Shown here: in pieces, positions 34,603-43,415 of the stretch | How positions within the stretch are numbered: the first letter of the stretch is position 1 | How the letters are laid out: every line of letters begins with the position of its first letter | Made by a program: the position numbers and the translations under genes | The notes under the pieces: model-generated | Told to the model about the DNA's origin: nothing | Databases searched by the model: none | The model's input: only the letters and a program-made list of their open reading frames with translations | NCBI RefSeq assembly: GCF_014534645.1 | Contig: NZ_JACVQF010000182.1 | Location: 103,147-167,146 of the forward strand | Source: Streptomyces griseicoloratus | Lineage (GTDB): Bacteria > Actinomycetota > Actinomycetes > Streptomycetales > Streptomycetaceae | Reading direction: 5' to 3' | Length of the DNA: 64,000 nucleotides

Positions 34603-35664
34603 CTACAGGTCGACCTCCTGCATGAGCATCCCGACCTCGGTGTTGGACAGCCGGCGCAGCCAGCCCGACTTCTGGTCGCCCAGCGTGATCGGGCCGAAGG
34701 CGGTGCGCACCAGCTTGTCGACGGGGAAGCCCGCCTCTGCCAGCATCCGCCGCACGATGTGCTTGCGGCCCTCGTGGAGGGTGACCTCGACGAGGTAGTT
34801 CTTCCCGGTCTGCTCCACCACGCGGAAGTGGTCCGCGCGCGCGTACCCGTCCTCCAGCTGGATGCCGTCCTTCAGGCGCTTGCCGAGGTCGCGCGGGATC
34901 GGGCCCACGATGTGCGCGAGGTAGGTCTTCTTCACGCCGTACTTGGGGTGGGTCAGCCGGTGCGCCAGCTCGCCGTGGTTGGTGAGCAGGATGACGCCCT
35001 CGGTCTCGGTGTCCAGCCGGCCGACGTGGAAGAGCCGGGTCTCGCGGTTGGTGACGTAGTCACCGAGGCACTGGCGGCCCTCCGGATCCTCCATGGTGGA
35101 CACCACGCCGGCGGGCTTGTTCAGCGAGAAGAACTGGTACGACTGCGTCGCCACGGTCAGGCCGTCGACCTTGACCTCGTCCTTCTCCGGGTCGACGCGC
35201 TTGCCCTGCTCGGTGACGATCTCGCCGTTCACCTCGACGCGCGCCTGGTCGATCAGCTCCTCGCAGGCGCGGCGGGAACCGTAGCCCGCGCGCGCGAGGA
35301 CCTTCTGCAGCCGCTCGCCCTCCTGCTCGGCGCCCGGGAAGGTCTTGGGCAGCTTGATGTCCTTCTTGCCCGCGTACCGCTCGCGGTTGCGCTCCTCCGC
35401 CCGCGTCTCGTACTCGCGGGACCGGGCGGGGGCGGTACGTCCCCGCTGCTGGGGCTTCTTCGGACCGCCCTTGGCTCCGCCGCGGGCCGCGCCGCCGCGC
35501 CCGGACCTGGGCCCGTCGGGGGAGGCGCCGGGACCGACGTCGTAGCGGCGCTCCTCCGGGCGGGGCTTGCGGGGGCGGCCCTGCCCCTGCTTCTGGTCCC
35601 TGTTGTTGCCGGCGCCGCGGTAGTTACCGCGCCCGCCGCTCTTGCCGCTGCCGCTGCTTCGCAT
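34603..35664 (-). CDS. rluB: Pseudouridine synthase, RsuA/RluB family
   Basis: Large 353-residue rRNA pseudouridine synthase. An N-terminal Gly/Arg/Lys-rich disordered part of about 110 residues is followed by an S4 RNA-binding domain (ERLQKVLARAGYGSRRACEELI). Then comes the catalytic domain with NKPAGVVSTMEDPEG and VGRLDTETEGVILLTNHGELAHRLTHP, where the catalytic Asp is in RLDTET. The C-terminal HEGRKHIVRRML is typical. ATG 35664 overlaps the scpB stop (TGATG). The scpA-scpB-pseudouridine synthase order is widespread. The exact modified position (23S) is inferred from neighbours. Confidence 0.94.
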   Translation of the reverse strand: MRSSGSGKSGGRGNYRGAGNNRDQKQGQGRPRKPRPEERRYDVGPGASPDGPRSGRGGAARGGAKGGPKKPQQRGRTAPARSREYETRAEERNRERYAGKKDIKLPKTFPGAEQEGERLQKVLARAGYGSRRACEELIDQARVEVNGEIVTEQGKRVDPEKDEVKVDGLTVATQSYQFFSLNKPAGVVSTMEDPEGRQCLGDYVTNRETRLFHVGRLDTETEGVILLTNHGELAHRLTHPKYGVKKTYLAHIVGPIPRDLGKRLKDGIQLEDGYARADHFRVVEQTGKNYLVEVTLHEGRKHIVRRMLAEAGFPVDKLVRTAFGPITLGDQKSGWLRRLSNTEVGMLMQEVDL

Positions 35665-36356
35665 CAAAGTTCCGTCGTCGTCGTGTTCGTCGTGTTCGGC
35701 GTACTGGTCGTGCCCGCCGGGTGACCGTCGTCCGCGTCGGGCGCGTCCGGGTCGAACGACGGCACGCCCTCCTGGGTCTCGGCCTCGATCGCCTCCGCCT
35801 CCGGGAGGAAGGGCGCGAGCTCCGGGAGCTCGTCCAGACCGCGCAGGCCCATCCGCTCCAGGAAGTAGTTCGTCGTCACGTACAGGATCGCACCTGTTTC
35901 GGGTTCCGTGCCCGCCTCCTCCACCAGACCGCGCTGCAGGAGGGTGCGCATCACGCCGTCGCAGTTCACCCCGCGCACCGCCGAGACGCGGCTGCGGCTG
36001 ACCGGCTGCCGGTAGGCGACCACCGCCAGGGTCTCCAGCGCGGCCTGGGTGAGGCGGGCCTGCTGGCCGTCCAGGACGAAGCCCTCGACGGCCGCGGCGT
36101 ACTCGGGCCGGGTGTAGAAGCGCCAGCCGCCCGCGACGAGCCTGAGCTCGAAGCCCCGGCCCTGGACGGTGTACTCGTCGGCCAGCTCGCGCAGGGCGTC
36201 CGCGATCTGCCGCCGGGGCCGCTGGAGGACCTTCGCGAGGTGTTCCTCGGTCGCGGGTTCGTCCACGACCATGAGGACGGCTTCGAGCGCCGGCTTGAGG
36301 TCCAGGCCGGCGACGGCCCGCAGCCCCGCCGGAACCTCCGTGGTGTCGTCGCTCAC
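35664..36356 (-). CDS. scpB: Segregation and condensation protein ScpB
   Basis: Kite subunit of the SMC-ScpAB condensin; 230 residues. Two winged-helix regions are visible: LKPALEAVLMVVDEPATEEHLAKVL and RLTQAALETLAVVAYRQPVSRSRVSAVRG, followed by the conserved GVMRTLLQRGLVEEAG. An acidic, Thr-rich tail of about 45 residues follows. The GTG at 36356 overlaps the scpA stop (GTGA). Confidence 0.96.
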   Translation of the reverse strand: MSDDTTEVPAGLRAVAGLDLKPALEAVLMVVDEPATEEHLAKVLQRPRRQIADALRELADEYTVQGRGFELRLVAGGWRFYTRPEYAAAVEGFVLDGQQARLTQAALETLAVVAYRQPVSRSRVSAVRGVNCDGVMRTLLQRGLVEEAGTEPETGAILYVTTNYFLERMGLRGLDELPELAPFLPEAEAIEAETQEGVPSFDPDAPDADDGHPAGTTSTPNTTNTTTTEL

Positions 36357-37852
36357 GCCTTCTTCTCCTCCTCGGTCTCCTCGGCCGGCCGGTCGAACTC
36401 GTCGGTCACCATGGGCCCGGCCTCCGCGTCCCCGCCGGTCCAGCGCACCAGCAGCTCACCGAGCGCGGTCTCCTGCTCCAGGGCGACGGCCTTCTCCCGG
36501 TACAGCTCCAGCAGGGCCAGGAACCGCGCCACGACGGTCAGCGTGTCCTCGGTGTCCTCGACGAGGGCGCGGAAGCTCGCCTCGCCCAGGTCCTTCAGCC
36601 GCGCGACGACGATCCCGGCCTGTTCCTGCACGCTGACCAGCGGAGCGTGGATGTGCTCCACGTACACCTGCGGCTTGGGCCTGGGCTGCATCGCCTTGAC
36701 GGCGAGCCTGGCGAATCCCTCGGCCCCGATGCTGATGACCACCTCGGGCAGCAGCTCGGCGTGGTGGGGTTCCAGGCCGACGGTACGAGGGTAGCGGCGG
36801 GCCTCCGCGTCCAGCCGCTCGCTGAAGATCTCCGCGATCCGCTTGTAGGCGCGGTACTGCAGCAGCCGCGCGAAGAGCAGGTCACGGGCCTCCAGCAGCG
36901 CCAGGTCGGCCTCGTCCTCCACCTCGGCGGCGGGCAGCAGCCGCGCCGCCTTCAGATCGAGCAGCGTGGCCGCCACGACCAGGAACTCGGTCGTCTCGTC
37001 GAGGTCCCACTCCGGCCCCATCGCCCGGATGTGCGCCATGAACTCGTCGGTCACCCGGGACAGGGCGACCTCGGTGACGTCCATCTTGTGCTTGGAGATC
37101 AGCTGCAACAGCAGATCGAAGGGCCCCTCGAAGTTGGCAAGCCGAACCTTGAAGACCCCGTCATCCGCTTCCCCACCACCGCCCGCCCGGCGCGCCTCGT
37201 CCGCCGCGGCAGCACCGGCAGCGCCGCCCTCGGTCTCGGGCTCAGGCTTGAGACCGGTCTCGGGCCCGAGGCGGGCCTTGAAGACTCCGTCATCCGCTTC
37301 CCCCGCACCGCCCGCCCGGTACGGCTCGTCCGTCACGGAAGCGCCGGGAGCGCTGCTCCCGGGCCCGTGCTCGGGCTCGGAAGGGGCTCGTGGCGGAACC
37401 CGGCGGGACGCGTCCTGTGGCGGGGCGTCGTACTGCTCGGAGCCGGTTCCTGCCACCGCGTCCGGCCGGGCGACGGCCGACGGGCCCGGCTCGCCGGGCG
37501 TCGCTTGCGGGGCGGCACCGCCCGGGCCCGGCTCACCCGGCGTCGCTTCCGAGGTGGCACCTTCCGGGACGGCACCGCCCTGACCCAGTTCGCCAGACGT
37601 CGCTTCCGGGTCCGGCTGGGGCTCCGGTGCGTGTGCCATCCGGGGAACGTCCCGGGAGTCCGGCTCGCCCTGCGGCCGTGGCCGGGGCGCCCCGGGCCCG
37701 GGGGCGTCCGGCCGCTCCCCGGCAGGCTCCGTGCCCACGGGCTCCGGAGCCTCGGACGGCCCGGCGGCGGCCGGCGGCATTCCCGGCCCCCTGCCCAGCG
37801 CACGCCGACGACCGGCGAGAGCACCGGAGCGGGGGGCGTCGTTCGAGGTCAT
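36353..37852 (-). CDS. scpA: Segregation and condensation protein ScpA with long N-terminal extension
   Basis: Kleisin subunit of the SMC complex. The kleisin begins about residue 231 with VFKVRLANFEGPFDLLLQLISKHKMDV and runs to ALLELYREKAVALEQE near the end. At 499 residues it is about 200 longer than usual. The first 230 are Pro/Gly/Ala/Glu-rich and probably disordered. They contain a second copy of the segment that abuts the kleisin: RAGGAGEADDGVFKARL and RAGGGGEADDGVFKVRL, with 63-base units 129 bases apart in frame. ATG 37852 is the only sensible start in this frame. It follows the partner gene by 18 bases. Confidence 0.92.
   Translation of the reverse strand: MTSNDAPRSGALAGRRRALGRGPGMPPAAAGPSEAPEPVGTEPAGERPDAPGPGAPRPRPQGEPDSRDVPRMAHAPEPQPDPEATSGELGQGGAVPEGATSEATPGEPGPGGAAPQATPGEPGPSAVARPDAVAGTGSEQYDAPPQDASRRVPPRAPSEPEHGPGSSAPGASVTDEPYRAGGAGEADDGVFKARLGPETGLKPEPETEGGAAGAAAADEARRAGGGGEADDGVFKVRLANFEGPFDLLLQLISKHKMDVTEVALSRVTDEFMAHIRAMGPEWDLDETTEFLVVAATLLDLKAARLLPAAEVEDEADLALLEARDLLFARLLQYRAYKRIAEIFSERLDAEARRYPRTVGLEPHHAELLPEVVISIGAEGFARLAVKAMQPRPKPQVYVEHIHAPLVSVQEQAGIVVARLKDLGEASFRALVEDTEDTLTVVARFLALLELYREKAVALEQETALGELLVRWTGGDAEAGPMVTDEFDRPAEETEEEKKA
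37147..37338. repeat. In-frame 63-bp direct repeat inside scpA
   Basis: Bases 37147-37209 and 37276-37338 match at about 55 of 63 positions and lie 129 bp (43 codons) apart. The copy at 37276-37338 encodes an extra kleisin-start-like peptide in the N-terminal extension. Confidence 0.8.
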
Positions 37853-37870
37853 GGCCCCGGAAGGCTACCG

Positions 37871-38428
37871 CTACCGCCCGCGCAGCCGTCGTACGAGGAT
37901 GCTGGCGTCCCCGCGGGTCTCCAGGTCGGCGAGCACCACGGCGACCGCCTCGCGGACGATCCTGCCGCGGTCGACGGCGAGGCCGTGCTCGCCCCGGAGC
38001 ACCAGACGGGCGTGCTCCAGGTCCATGAGCTCCTCGGCGGAGACGTACACGGTGATCTTCTCGTCGTGCCGCTCGCGCCCGCTGGGGCGGCGCGCGGCAC
38101 CCCGCCCGCGCTTGCGGGGCTGGGCGGAGGCGGATCCGTCCTGCGCGCCCGTCCCGGCGCCGCCGCGCCGCGTGGAGCGCTCCGCGCCCCGGCTGCGCGA
38201 CTCGCCGGCCGCGGCCGGCTCCGCGTCCGCCGCGACGTGCTCCGCGCCCTCGCCGTCACCGGCCTGCGCGGGCACCGACTGCGGCGCGTCCTCGGCGGCC
38301 GCCGGGTCGCTCTCCCCCGCCGGCGCCGGCACCCTGGCGTCGCCGCCGGCCGGTCGCCGCGGGGTGGACGCCTGCAGCGCCATACCCCCTGTCGTACGGA
38401 AGAGTTCGTCGGCCCCCGGCAGACTCAC
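37871..38428 (-). CDS. Predicted ribbon-helix-helix-like partner of ParA
   Basis: A 185-residue protein between parA and scpA. The first about 120 residues are Pro/Ala/Arg-rich and low complexity. The C-terminal 65 residues read EKITVYVSAEELMDLEHARLVL then GRIVREAVAVVLADLE, which has the beta-strand, helix, helix pattern of CopG-like ribbon-helix-helix proteins. These often pair with ParA ATPases in place of ParB. The GTG at 38428 overlaps the parA stop (GTGA) and is preferred; the GTG at 38440 is possible. DNA binding is a prediction. Confidence 0.7.
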   Translation of the reverse strand: MSLPGADELFRTTGGMALQASTPRRPAGGDARVPAPAGESDPAAAEDAPQSVPAQAGDGEGAEHVAADAEPAAAGESRSRGAERSTRRGGAGTGAQDGSASAQPRKRGRGAARRPSGRERHDEKITVYVSAEELMDLEHARLVLRGEHGLAVDRGRIVREAVAVVLADLETRGDASILVRRLRGR

Positions 38429-39594
38429 TCGGCGTGACACCGGGCGAGCACCTCCCTGGCGAGCTGGCGGTAGGCGGCGGCACCGACGGAGTTGGAGGCG
38501 TACGTGGTGATCGGCTCACCGGCGACCGTGGTCTCCGGGAAGCGGACCGTGCGCCCGATGACCGTGTGGTAGACGTGGTCGTCGAACGCCTCGACGACAC
38601 GCGCGAGCACCTCACGGCTGTGCACCGTGCGCGAGTCGTACATCGTGGCGAGGATGCCGTCGAGCTCCAGGTCGGGGTTGAGCCGCTCCTGGACCTTCTC
38701 GATGGTCTCGGTCAGCAGCGCCACACCGCGCAGCGCGAAGAACTCGCACTCCAGCGGCACGATCACCTTGTGCGCGGCCGTCAGGGCGTTCACCGTGAGC
38801 AGGCCGAGCGAGGGCTGGCAGTCGATCACGATGTAGTCGTAGTCGTCCATCAGCGGCTTCAGCGCGCGCTGGAGCGTGGACTCGCGGGCGACCTCGCTGA
38901 CGAGCTGGACCTCGGCCGCCGACAGGTCGATGTTGCTGGGCAGCAGGTCCATGTTGGGGACCGCGGTCTTCAGCAGCACCTCGTCGGCCGCCATGCCCCG
39001 CTCCATGAGCAGGTTGTAGACGGTGAGGTCGAGCTCCATCGGGTTGACGCCGAGACCGACGGACAGCGCGCCCTGCGGGTCGAAGTCGACGAGCAGCACC
39101 CGGCGCCCGTACTCGGCGAGCGCGGCACCCAGGTTGATGGTCGACGTCGTCTTGCCGACGCCGCCCTTCTGGTTGCACATCGCGATGATCTTGGCGGGGC
39201 CGTGGTCGGTCAGCGGGCCCGGGATCGGGAAGTACGGCAGCGGGCGTCCCGTCGGGCCGATGCGCTCGCGGCGCTGACGGGCCGCGTCGGGCGCGAGCGT
39301 GGCCGCGTACTCGGGATCGGGCTCGTACTCCGCGTCCGGGTCGTAGAAGTGCCCCTCGGGCAGTTCGTCGTAGTCGGCGAAGTGGTTGCGGGGCGCGCCA
39401 CTTCCGTCGCCGGCCATGGCGTTCACGTGTTGGCCATCCATGCTCATGTGTGCTGTCTGAGTTGCCTGCGGACTCTGGTGGGCTGCGAAGGTGCGTACCG
39501 CGACGGAGCCGACAGCCTCGAGACGCCCGGGGCCGTGGGCCCGTGCAGGCATTCCTGGTTGACCACCCCCGGGAGTAAATGTCGACTCATTCAC
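38425..39594 (-). CDS. parA: ParA-family partitioning ATPase
   Basis: MinD/ParA-type ATPase, 389 residues, with a long N-terminal region of about 130 residues. The deviant Walker A is NQKGGVGKTTSTINLGAAL near residue 142, and LLVDFDPQGALSVGLG and YDYIVIDCQPSLGLLTVNALTAA follow. It would bind DNA dynamically and move or position cargo. The GTG at 39594 is used, with AAGGAGG about 11 bases upstream. It opens a coupled transcript with the ribbon-helix-helix-like gene, scpA, scpB and the pseudouridine synthase. It is not the origin-linked ParA, which sits with ParB elsewhere in the chromosome. Confidence 0.93.
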   Translation of the reverse strand: MNESTFTPGGGQPGMPARAHGPGRLEAVGSVAVRTFAAHQSPQATQTAHMSMDGQHVNAMAGDGSGAPRNHFADYDELPEGHFYDPDAEYEPDPEYAATLAPDAARQRRERIGPTGRPLPYFPIPGPLTDHGPAKIIAMCNQKGGVGKTTSTINLGAALAEYGRRVLLVDFDPQGALSVGLGVNPMELDLTVYNLLMERGMAADEVLLKTAVPNMDLLPSNIDLSAAEVQLVSEVARESTLQRALKPLMDDYDYIVIDCQPSLGLLTVNALTAAHKVIVPLECEFFALRGVALLTETIEKVQERLNPDLELDGILATMYDSRTVHSREVLARVVEAFDDHVYHTVIGRTVRFPETTVAGEPITTYASNSVGAAAYRQLAREVLARCHAE

Positions 39595-39966
39595 AAGTCG
39601 TCTTACCTCCTTGGTGACCAGGAAACTTCTAGACAGGTCAGCGTGGCACCATGCCGACGGTTGGCGACTCTATGGCGTGTCGGCGGTCCGCAGCAACACA
39701 ATCCGCCGGACCCGGCCCGATGTGTCGGCAATGAAACATCCCCCTGTCAAGGGCGTACGGCCGTCGCACAGCAGGTTTCACCGGTGCGCGAATCGGTTGA
39801 AGCGTTACGTTCGAGGCGAGTTGACCGAGAATCGCAAAGTGACCATACACACATCCGGCCGGACCTTGTCGGGCAAGGTCCGGCCGGGCGTGCGGGGTTG
39901 ACGGCGTCTGTTGACGTATCGCCTTTACCGGTTGATGACTTAGCCGATTTACCGGCCTGCGGCGGG
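39595..39966. other. 372-base intergenic region between parA and ald
   Basis: Both flanking genes are on the minus strand. The region holds a terminator-like hairpin at 39855-39887 (for ald) and AT-richer sequence near 39610-39740 that probably contains the parA promoter. An ORF-length frame at 39611-39901 has poor codon bias and is not called. Confidence 0.4.
39855..39887. terminator. Hairpin terminator downstream of ald
   Basis: CCGGCCGGACCTTG (39855-39868) pairs perfectly with CAAGGTCCGGCCGG (39874-39887) around TCGGG, 80 bases after the ald stop. Confidence 0.75.
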
Positions 39967-41091
39967 TCAGCCGAGCAGCGAGGACAGCTCCACGTGCTCC
40001 AGGCCGTGGGCCTCGGCGACCTCCTTGTAAACCACCTTGCCGTCATGGGTGTTGAGACCCTTGGCGAGCGCGGGGTCGCGGCGCAGGGCGTCGGCCCAGC
40101 CGCGGTTGGCCAGCTCGACGATGTACGGCAGGGTCGCGTTGGTCAGCGCGTAGGTGGAGGTGTTGGGCACCGCGCCGGGCATGTTGGCGACGCAGTAGAA
40201 GACCGACTCGTGGACCTTGAAGGTCGGCTCGGCGTGCGTGGTCGGGTGGGAGTCCTCGAAGCAGCCGCCCTGGTCGATCGCGATGTCGACAAGGACACTT
40301 CCCGGCTTCATCCGGGACACCAGCTCGTTGCTGACCAGCTTGGGGGCCTTGGCGCCCGGGATCAGGACGGCGCCGATCACGAGGTCGGCCTCAAGGCAGG
40401 CCTTCTCCAGCTCGAAGGCGTTGGAGACGACGGTCTGGATCTTCGTACCGAAGATCTTGTCGGCCTCCTTCAGCTTGTTGATGTCCTTGTCGAGCAGGGT
40501 CACGTGGAAGCCCAGGCCGATGGCGATCTGCGCGGCGTTCCAGCCGGAGACGCCGCCGCCGATGACGACGGCCTTGCCGGCCAGCACACCGGGGACGCCG
40601 CCGGGCAGCACACCGCGGCCGCCGTTGGCGGCCATCAGGTGGTAGGCGCCGACCTGCGGGGCGAGCCGGCCCGCGACCTCGGACATCGGGGCGAGCAGGG
40701 GCAGCGCGCGGTTCGGCAGCTCGACCGTCTCGTAGGCGATCGCGGTGGTGCCGGACTGCAGGAGGGCGTCCGTGCACTCCTTGGACGCGGCCAGGTGCAG
40801 GTAGGTGAAGAGCGTCTGGTCCTTGCGGAGGCGGTGGTACTCCTCCGCGATGGGCTCCTTGACCTTCAGCAGCAGGTCGGCGGCGGCCCAGACCTCGTCG
40901 GCGGTGTCGAGTATCTGCGCACCGGCGGCGACGTACTCGTCGTTCGGGATCGAGGAGCCGACACCGGCGTCGCGCTCCACGACGACCTGGTGACCGTTGC
41001 GCACCAGCTCGTGGACGCCGGCGGGGGTGATGGCCACCCGGAACTCGTTGTTCTTGACCTCGCGGGGAATGCCGACCTTCACGTCGATCAC
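39967..41091 (-). CDS. ald: Alanine dehydrogenase
   Basis: NAD-dependent conversion of L-alanine to pyruvate and ammonium; 374 residues. Conserved markers are KVGIPREVKNNEFRVAITPAGV at the start, KVKEP (substrate Lys), YLHLAAS (His), the nucleotide fold VVIGGGVSGWNAAQIAIGLG, and DIAIDQGGCFEDS. GTG 41091 follows AAGGA closely (two bases); GTG 41082 nine bases later would also give a good start and has a more normal spacing. A promoter-like pair (TAGACA/TAGACT) is at 41185-41212. Confidence 0.95.
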   Translation of the reverse strand: MIDVKVGIPREVKNNEFRVAITPAGVHELVRNGHQVVVERDAGVGSSIPNDEYVAAGAQILDTADEVWAAADLLLKVKEPIAEEYHRLRKDQTLFTYLHLAASKECTDALLQSGTTAIAYETVELPNRALPLLAPMSEVAGRLAPQVGAYHLMAANGGRGVLPGGVPGVLAGKAVVIGGGVSGWNAAQIAIGLGFHVTLLDKDINKLKEADKIFGTKIQTVVSNAFELEKACLEADLVIGAVLIPGAKAPKLVSNELVSRMKPGSVLVDIAIDQGGCFEDSHPTTHAEPTFKVHESVFYCVANMPGAVPNTSTYALTNATLPYIVELANRGWADALRRDPALAKGLNTHDGKVVYKEVAEAHGLEHVELSSLLG

Positions 41092-41184
41092 GGTCCTTGA
41101 CTCAGAGGATAGGGCTATTACAAGACATACCCGTACGTGCGTGGGCACACCGGGAGAGACCGCAGGAGAAGGTGCGGCAGAGCC

Positions 41185-41212
41185 AGTCTAATGAAGGTGT
41201 TCCCGCTGTCTA
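41185..41212 (-). promoter_or_regulatory. Candidate ald promoter
   Basis: On the minus strand TAGACA (-35) and TAGACT (-10) lie at 41207-41212 and 41185-41190 with a 16-base spacer, 94 bases upstream of the start. Confidence 0.5.
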
Positions 41213-41225
41213 GCCTTTCAAAGCA

Positions 41226-43253
41226 TCAATCTTCAGCGGGTGTGCTGCGGATTTCGCAGGTGTTAACGGGGTCCTCCCCCAACAATCGCTCTGCTGCGGC
41301 CCGGTGCAGCCCGGCCGCCGCGGGATCGCCGAGGTGGTCCAGCGTGTCGGCGAGGCGCAGGTGCAGCGCCGCCTGCAGCCGTACGTCATCGGCCCGGCGG
41401 GCCTGCTCGACCGCCTCCTCGCAGGTGCGCAGCGACTCCTCGGGCCGTCCGGCGTACTCCTGGACCCGGGCCAGCTCGCTCAACGCCCGTGCGTGTGCGG
41501 TCGCATCGCCGGTCCTGCGGTACCCGGCAATCGCGGCGCGCCAGCCCCGCACCGCCTCGCCGTAGCGGCCGGCGTAGGTGTGGGCGGTGGCGATCCGGCC
41601 GTAGATCCGGGCGGCGTCGGCGCGCTCGTCCCGGGCGAGCCGCTGGACGAGGGCGCGGCCGAACCAGTCGGCGGCCCGGTCGTAGTCGCCCAGCTCCAGA
41701 TGGGCGCCGCCTACGGATTCCATCGCGCGGCCGGTCGCGTACGGGTCATTTGCTTCGCGTCCGGCGTCCAGCGCGGCCCGGTAGCGCACCAGCGCCTCGG
41801 CCGTACGGCCCGTGCGGGCGTCCAGGTCGCCCAGGTTCAGCAGGGCCGCGGCCTTCTCGCGGGGCAGCTCGCGGCGCTCGGCCACGTCGAGGACGAGCCG
41901 GTGGATCCCGTACAGGTCGGCAGCCGCCGCATGGGTGCCGAAGTGCGCCACCATGGCCCGCACGAGCTGGGACATCAGCCGCCGGGCGAGGGTGTCCAGC
42001 TCCCCGTCGGCGACCGCGAGGCGGGCCGCGGCCAGCAGGGCGGGGCGGCGGATGCGCAGCCAGTCGGCGGCGGCCCGGGGGGTGGGGAAGCGCAGGGCGC
42101 GCGGCATGCCGAGGAGCTTCTCGCGGGCCTGCGGGCTGTCGGTCTCGGTGATCGCCCGGCAGGACTGCAGCAGCCGCACGGTCCGCTCCAGCATGCGCGC
42201 GCGGGCGAGCTGCAGTTCGGCGGGCCGGTCGTGCGCCTCGGCGAGCGCCTCCAGCAGGGGGTGCAGACAGCCCGGCACCTCGTACTGCGGCAGCGGCGAG
42301 CCGACCGCGCGCAGCATGCCGAGGGCGACGAAGCCGTCCAGGGTGGTGCGGGCGCCCTCCACGGAGCAGCCGGCGAGCGCGGAGGCGGTGTGCGGGTCGA
42401 CCAGGCCGGCCGGGGCGAGGGAGAGCAGCCGCAGCGTCCGGGCGGCCGGGCCGGGCAGGGACGCGTAGGCGAGCCGGAAGACGCGGCCGAGGGGTCCCGC
42501 CGCGTCACCGTCGCCGTGCAGCTGCCGGGCGAGGTCGGCGACGGCCGCCTTGGGGCGGGCGGCCAGCCAGCCGCCGGCCAGGGTCAGCGCGGCGGGCTGG
42601 GCCTGGCAGGCCTCGACCAGCTGCTCGGCGGCGCGGGGGTCGACGGTGATGCGGACCGAGCCGGCGTGCCGGGACAGCAGCCGTACGGCCGACTTGGTGT
42701 CCATGCCCCCGAGGGTGCACGGGCGGACGTCCGCGATACCGGTCAGCGGGCCCTCGGCGACGGCGACGACCAGGCAGTCCGGGCTGTCCGGGAGCAGGGC
42801 GTCGACCTGCTCGGCGTCGACGGCGTCGTCGAGCAGGAGCAGTGACCGGCGGTCGGCGAGGGCGGTGCGCAGCTCCTGGGTGAGGTCGTCCTCGCGGGCT
42901 CCGGGCGGAACGGTCCGCTCCAGCTCGGTGAGCAGTTCCCGGGCGAGGTCGGCGACGGGCACGCGCGTGCCGTCCGGCTCGCTCAGCCGGGCGCGCAGTA
43001 CGCCGTCCGGGTAGCGGTCGGCGACCTGAGAGACGAGTTCCTCGGCGAGTGCGGTCCGGCCCGAGCCGGGCCGGCCGGCGATGAGCAGCACGCGCGCGCG
43101 GGGGGCCTTGCGGCCGGAGAGGGTGTCCAGCCCGGCGCGCTCGATGTCGGCGCGCAGCTCCTTCAGCTCCCGGGTGCGGCCGAGGAAACGACCCTCATCG
43201 AGCGCGTCGTCCGACAGCCGCACGCCGTCCGTGTCCACCGCCTGTTCCGTCAC
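41226..43253 (-). CDS. STAND-type ATPase with TPR-like repeats
   Basis: A 675-residue signal-transduction ATPase. The P-loop is IAGRPGSGRTALAEELV (about residue 55-70), a Walker-B-like LLLLDDA follows, then a winged helix region and a C-terminal array of tetratricopeptide-like repeats (for example ALLNLGDLDARTGRTAEALVRYRAALDAGREAND). There is no DNA-binding domain such as SARP, so it may act as a sensor or scaffold. GTG 43253 is used with GGGAGTG upstream. No partner or ligand is evident. It is downstream of the Nudix gene. Confidence 0.82.
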   Translation of the reverse strand: MTEQAVDTDGVRLSDDALDEGRFLGRTRELKELRADIERAGLDTLSGRKAPRARVLLIAGRPGSGRTALAEELVSQVADRYPDGVLRARLSEPDGTRVPVADLARELLTELERTVPPGAREDDLTQELRTALADRRSLLLLDDAVDAEQVDALLPDSPDCLVVAVAEGPLTGIADVRPCTLGGMDTKSAVRLLSRHAGSVRITVDPRAAEQLVEACQAQPAALTLAGGWLAARPKAAVADLARQLHGDGDAAGPLGRVFRLAYASLPGPAARTLRLLSLAPAGLVDPHTASALAGCSVEGARTTLDGFVALGMLRAVGSPLPQYEVPGCLHPLLEALAEAHDRPAELQLARARMLERTVRLLQSCRAITETDSPQAREKLLGMPRALRFPTPRAAADWLRIRRPALLAAARLAVADGELDTLARRLMSQLVRAMVAHFGTHAAAADLYGIHRLVLDVAERRELPREKAAALLNLGDLDARTGRTAEALVRYRAALDAGREANDPYATGRAMESVGGAHLELGDYDRAADWFGRALVQRLARDERADAARIYGRIATAHTYAGRYGEAVRGWRAAIAGYRRTGDATAHARALSELARVQEYAGRPEESLRTCEEAVEQARRADDVRLQAALHLRLADTLDHLGDPAAAGLHRAAAERLLGEDPVNTCEIRSTPAED

Positions 43254-43415
43254 GGGCCACACTCCCGATCCCACCGCACGCCGGCGCCCGCCGGTACTCC
43301 GGTCCGGGCGTTTCCCGAGCCTAGTTCACGCTCTGCTACGTCCCGGGCGGAGCACGGCGGTCACGTCGCTCGATCGGATCAACCGATGGTCACACCGGAA
43401 ATGACCCGAGTGGGC

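Noticed and set aside
39611-39901. 96-codon plus-strand frame between parA and ald
   Set aside because: Third-position GC is low for this genome and it covers the terminator hairpin, so it is not called.
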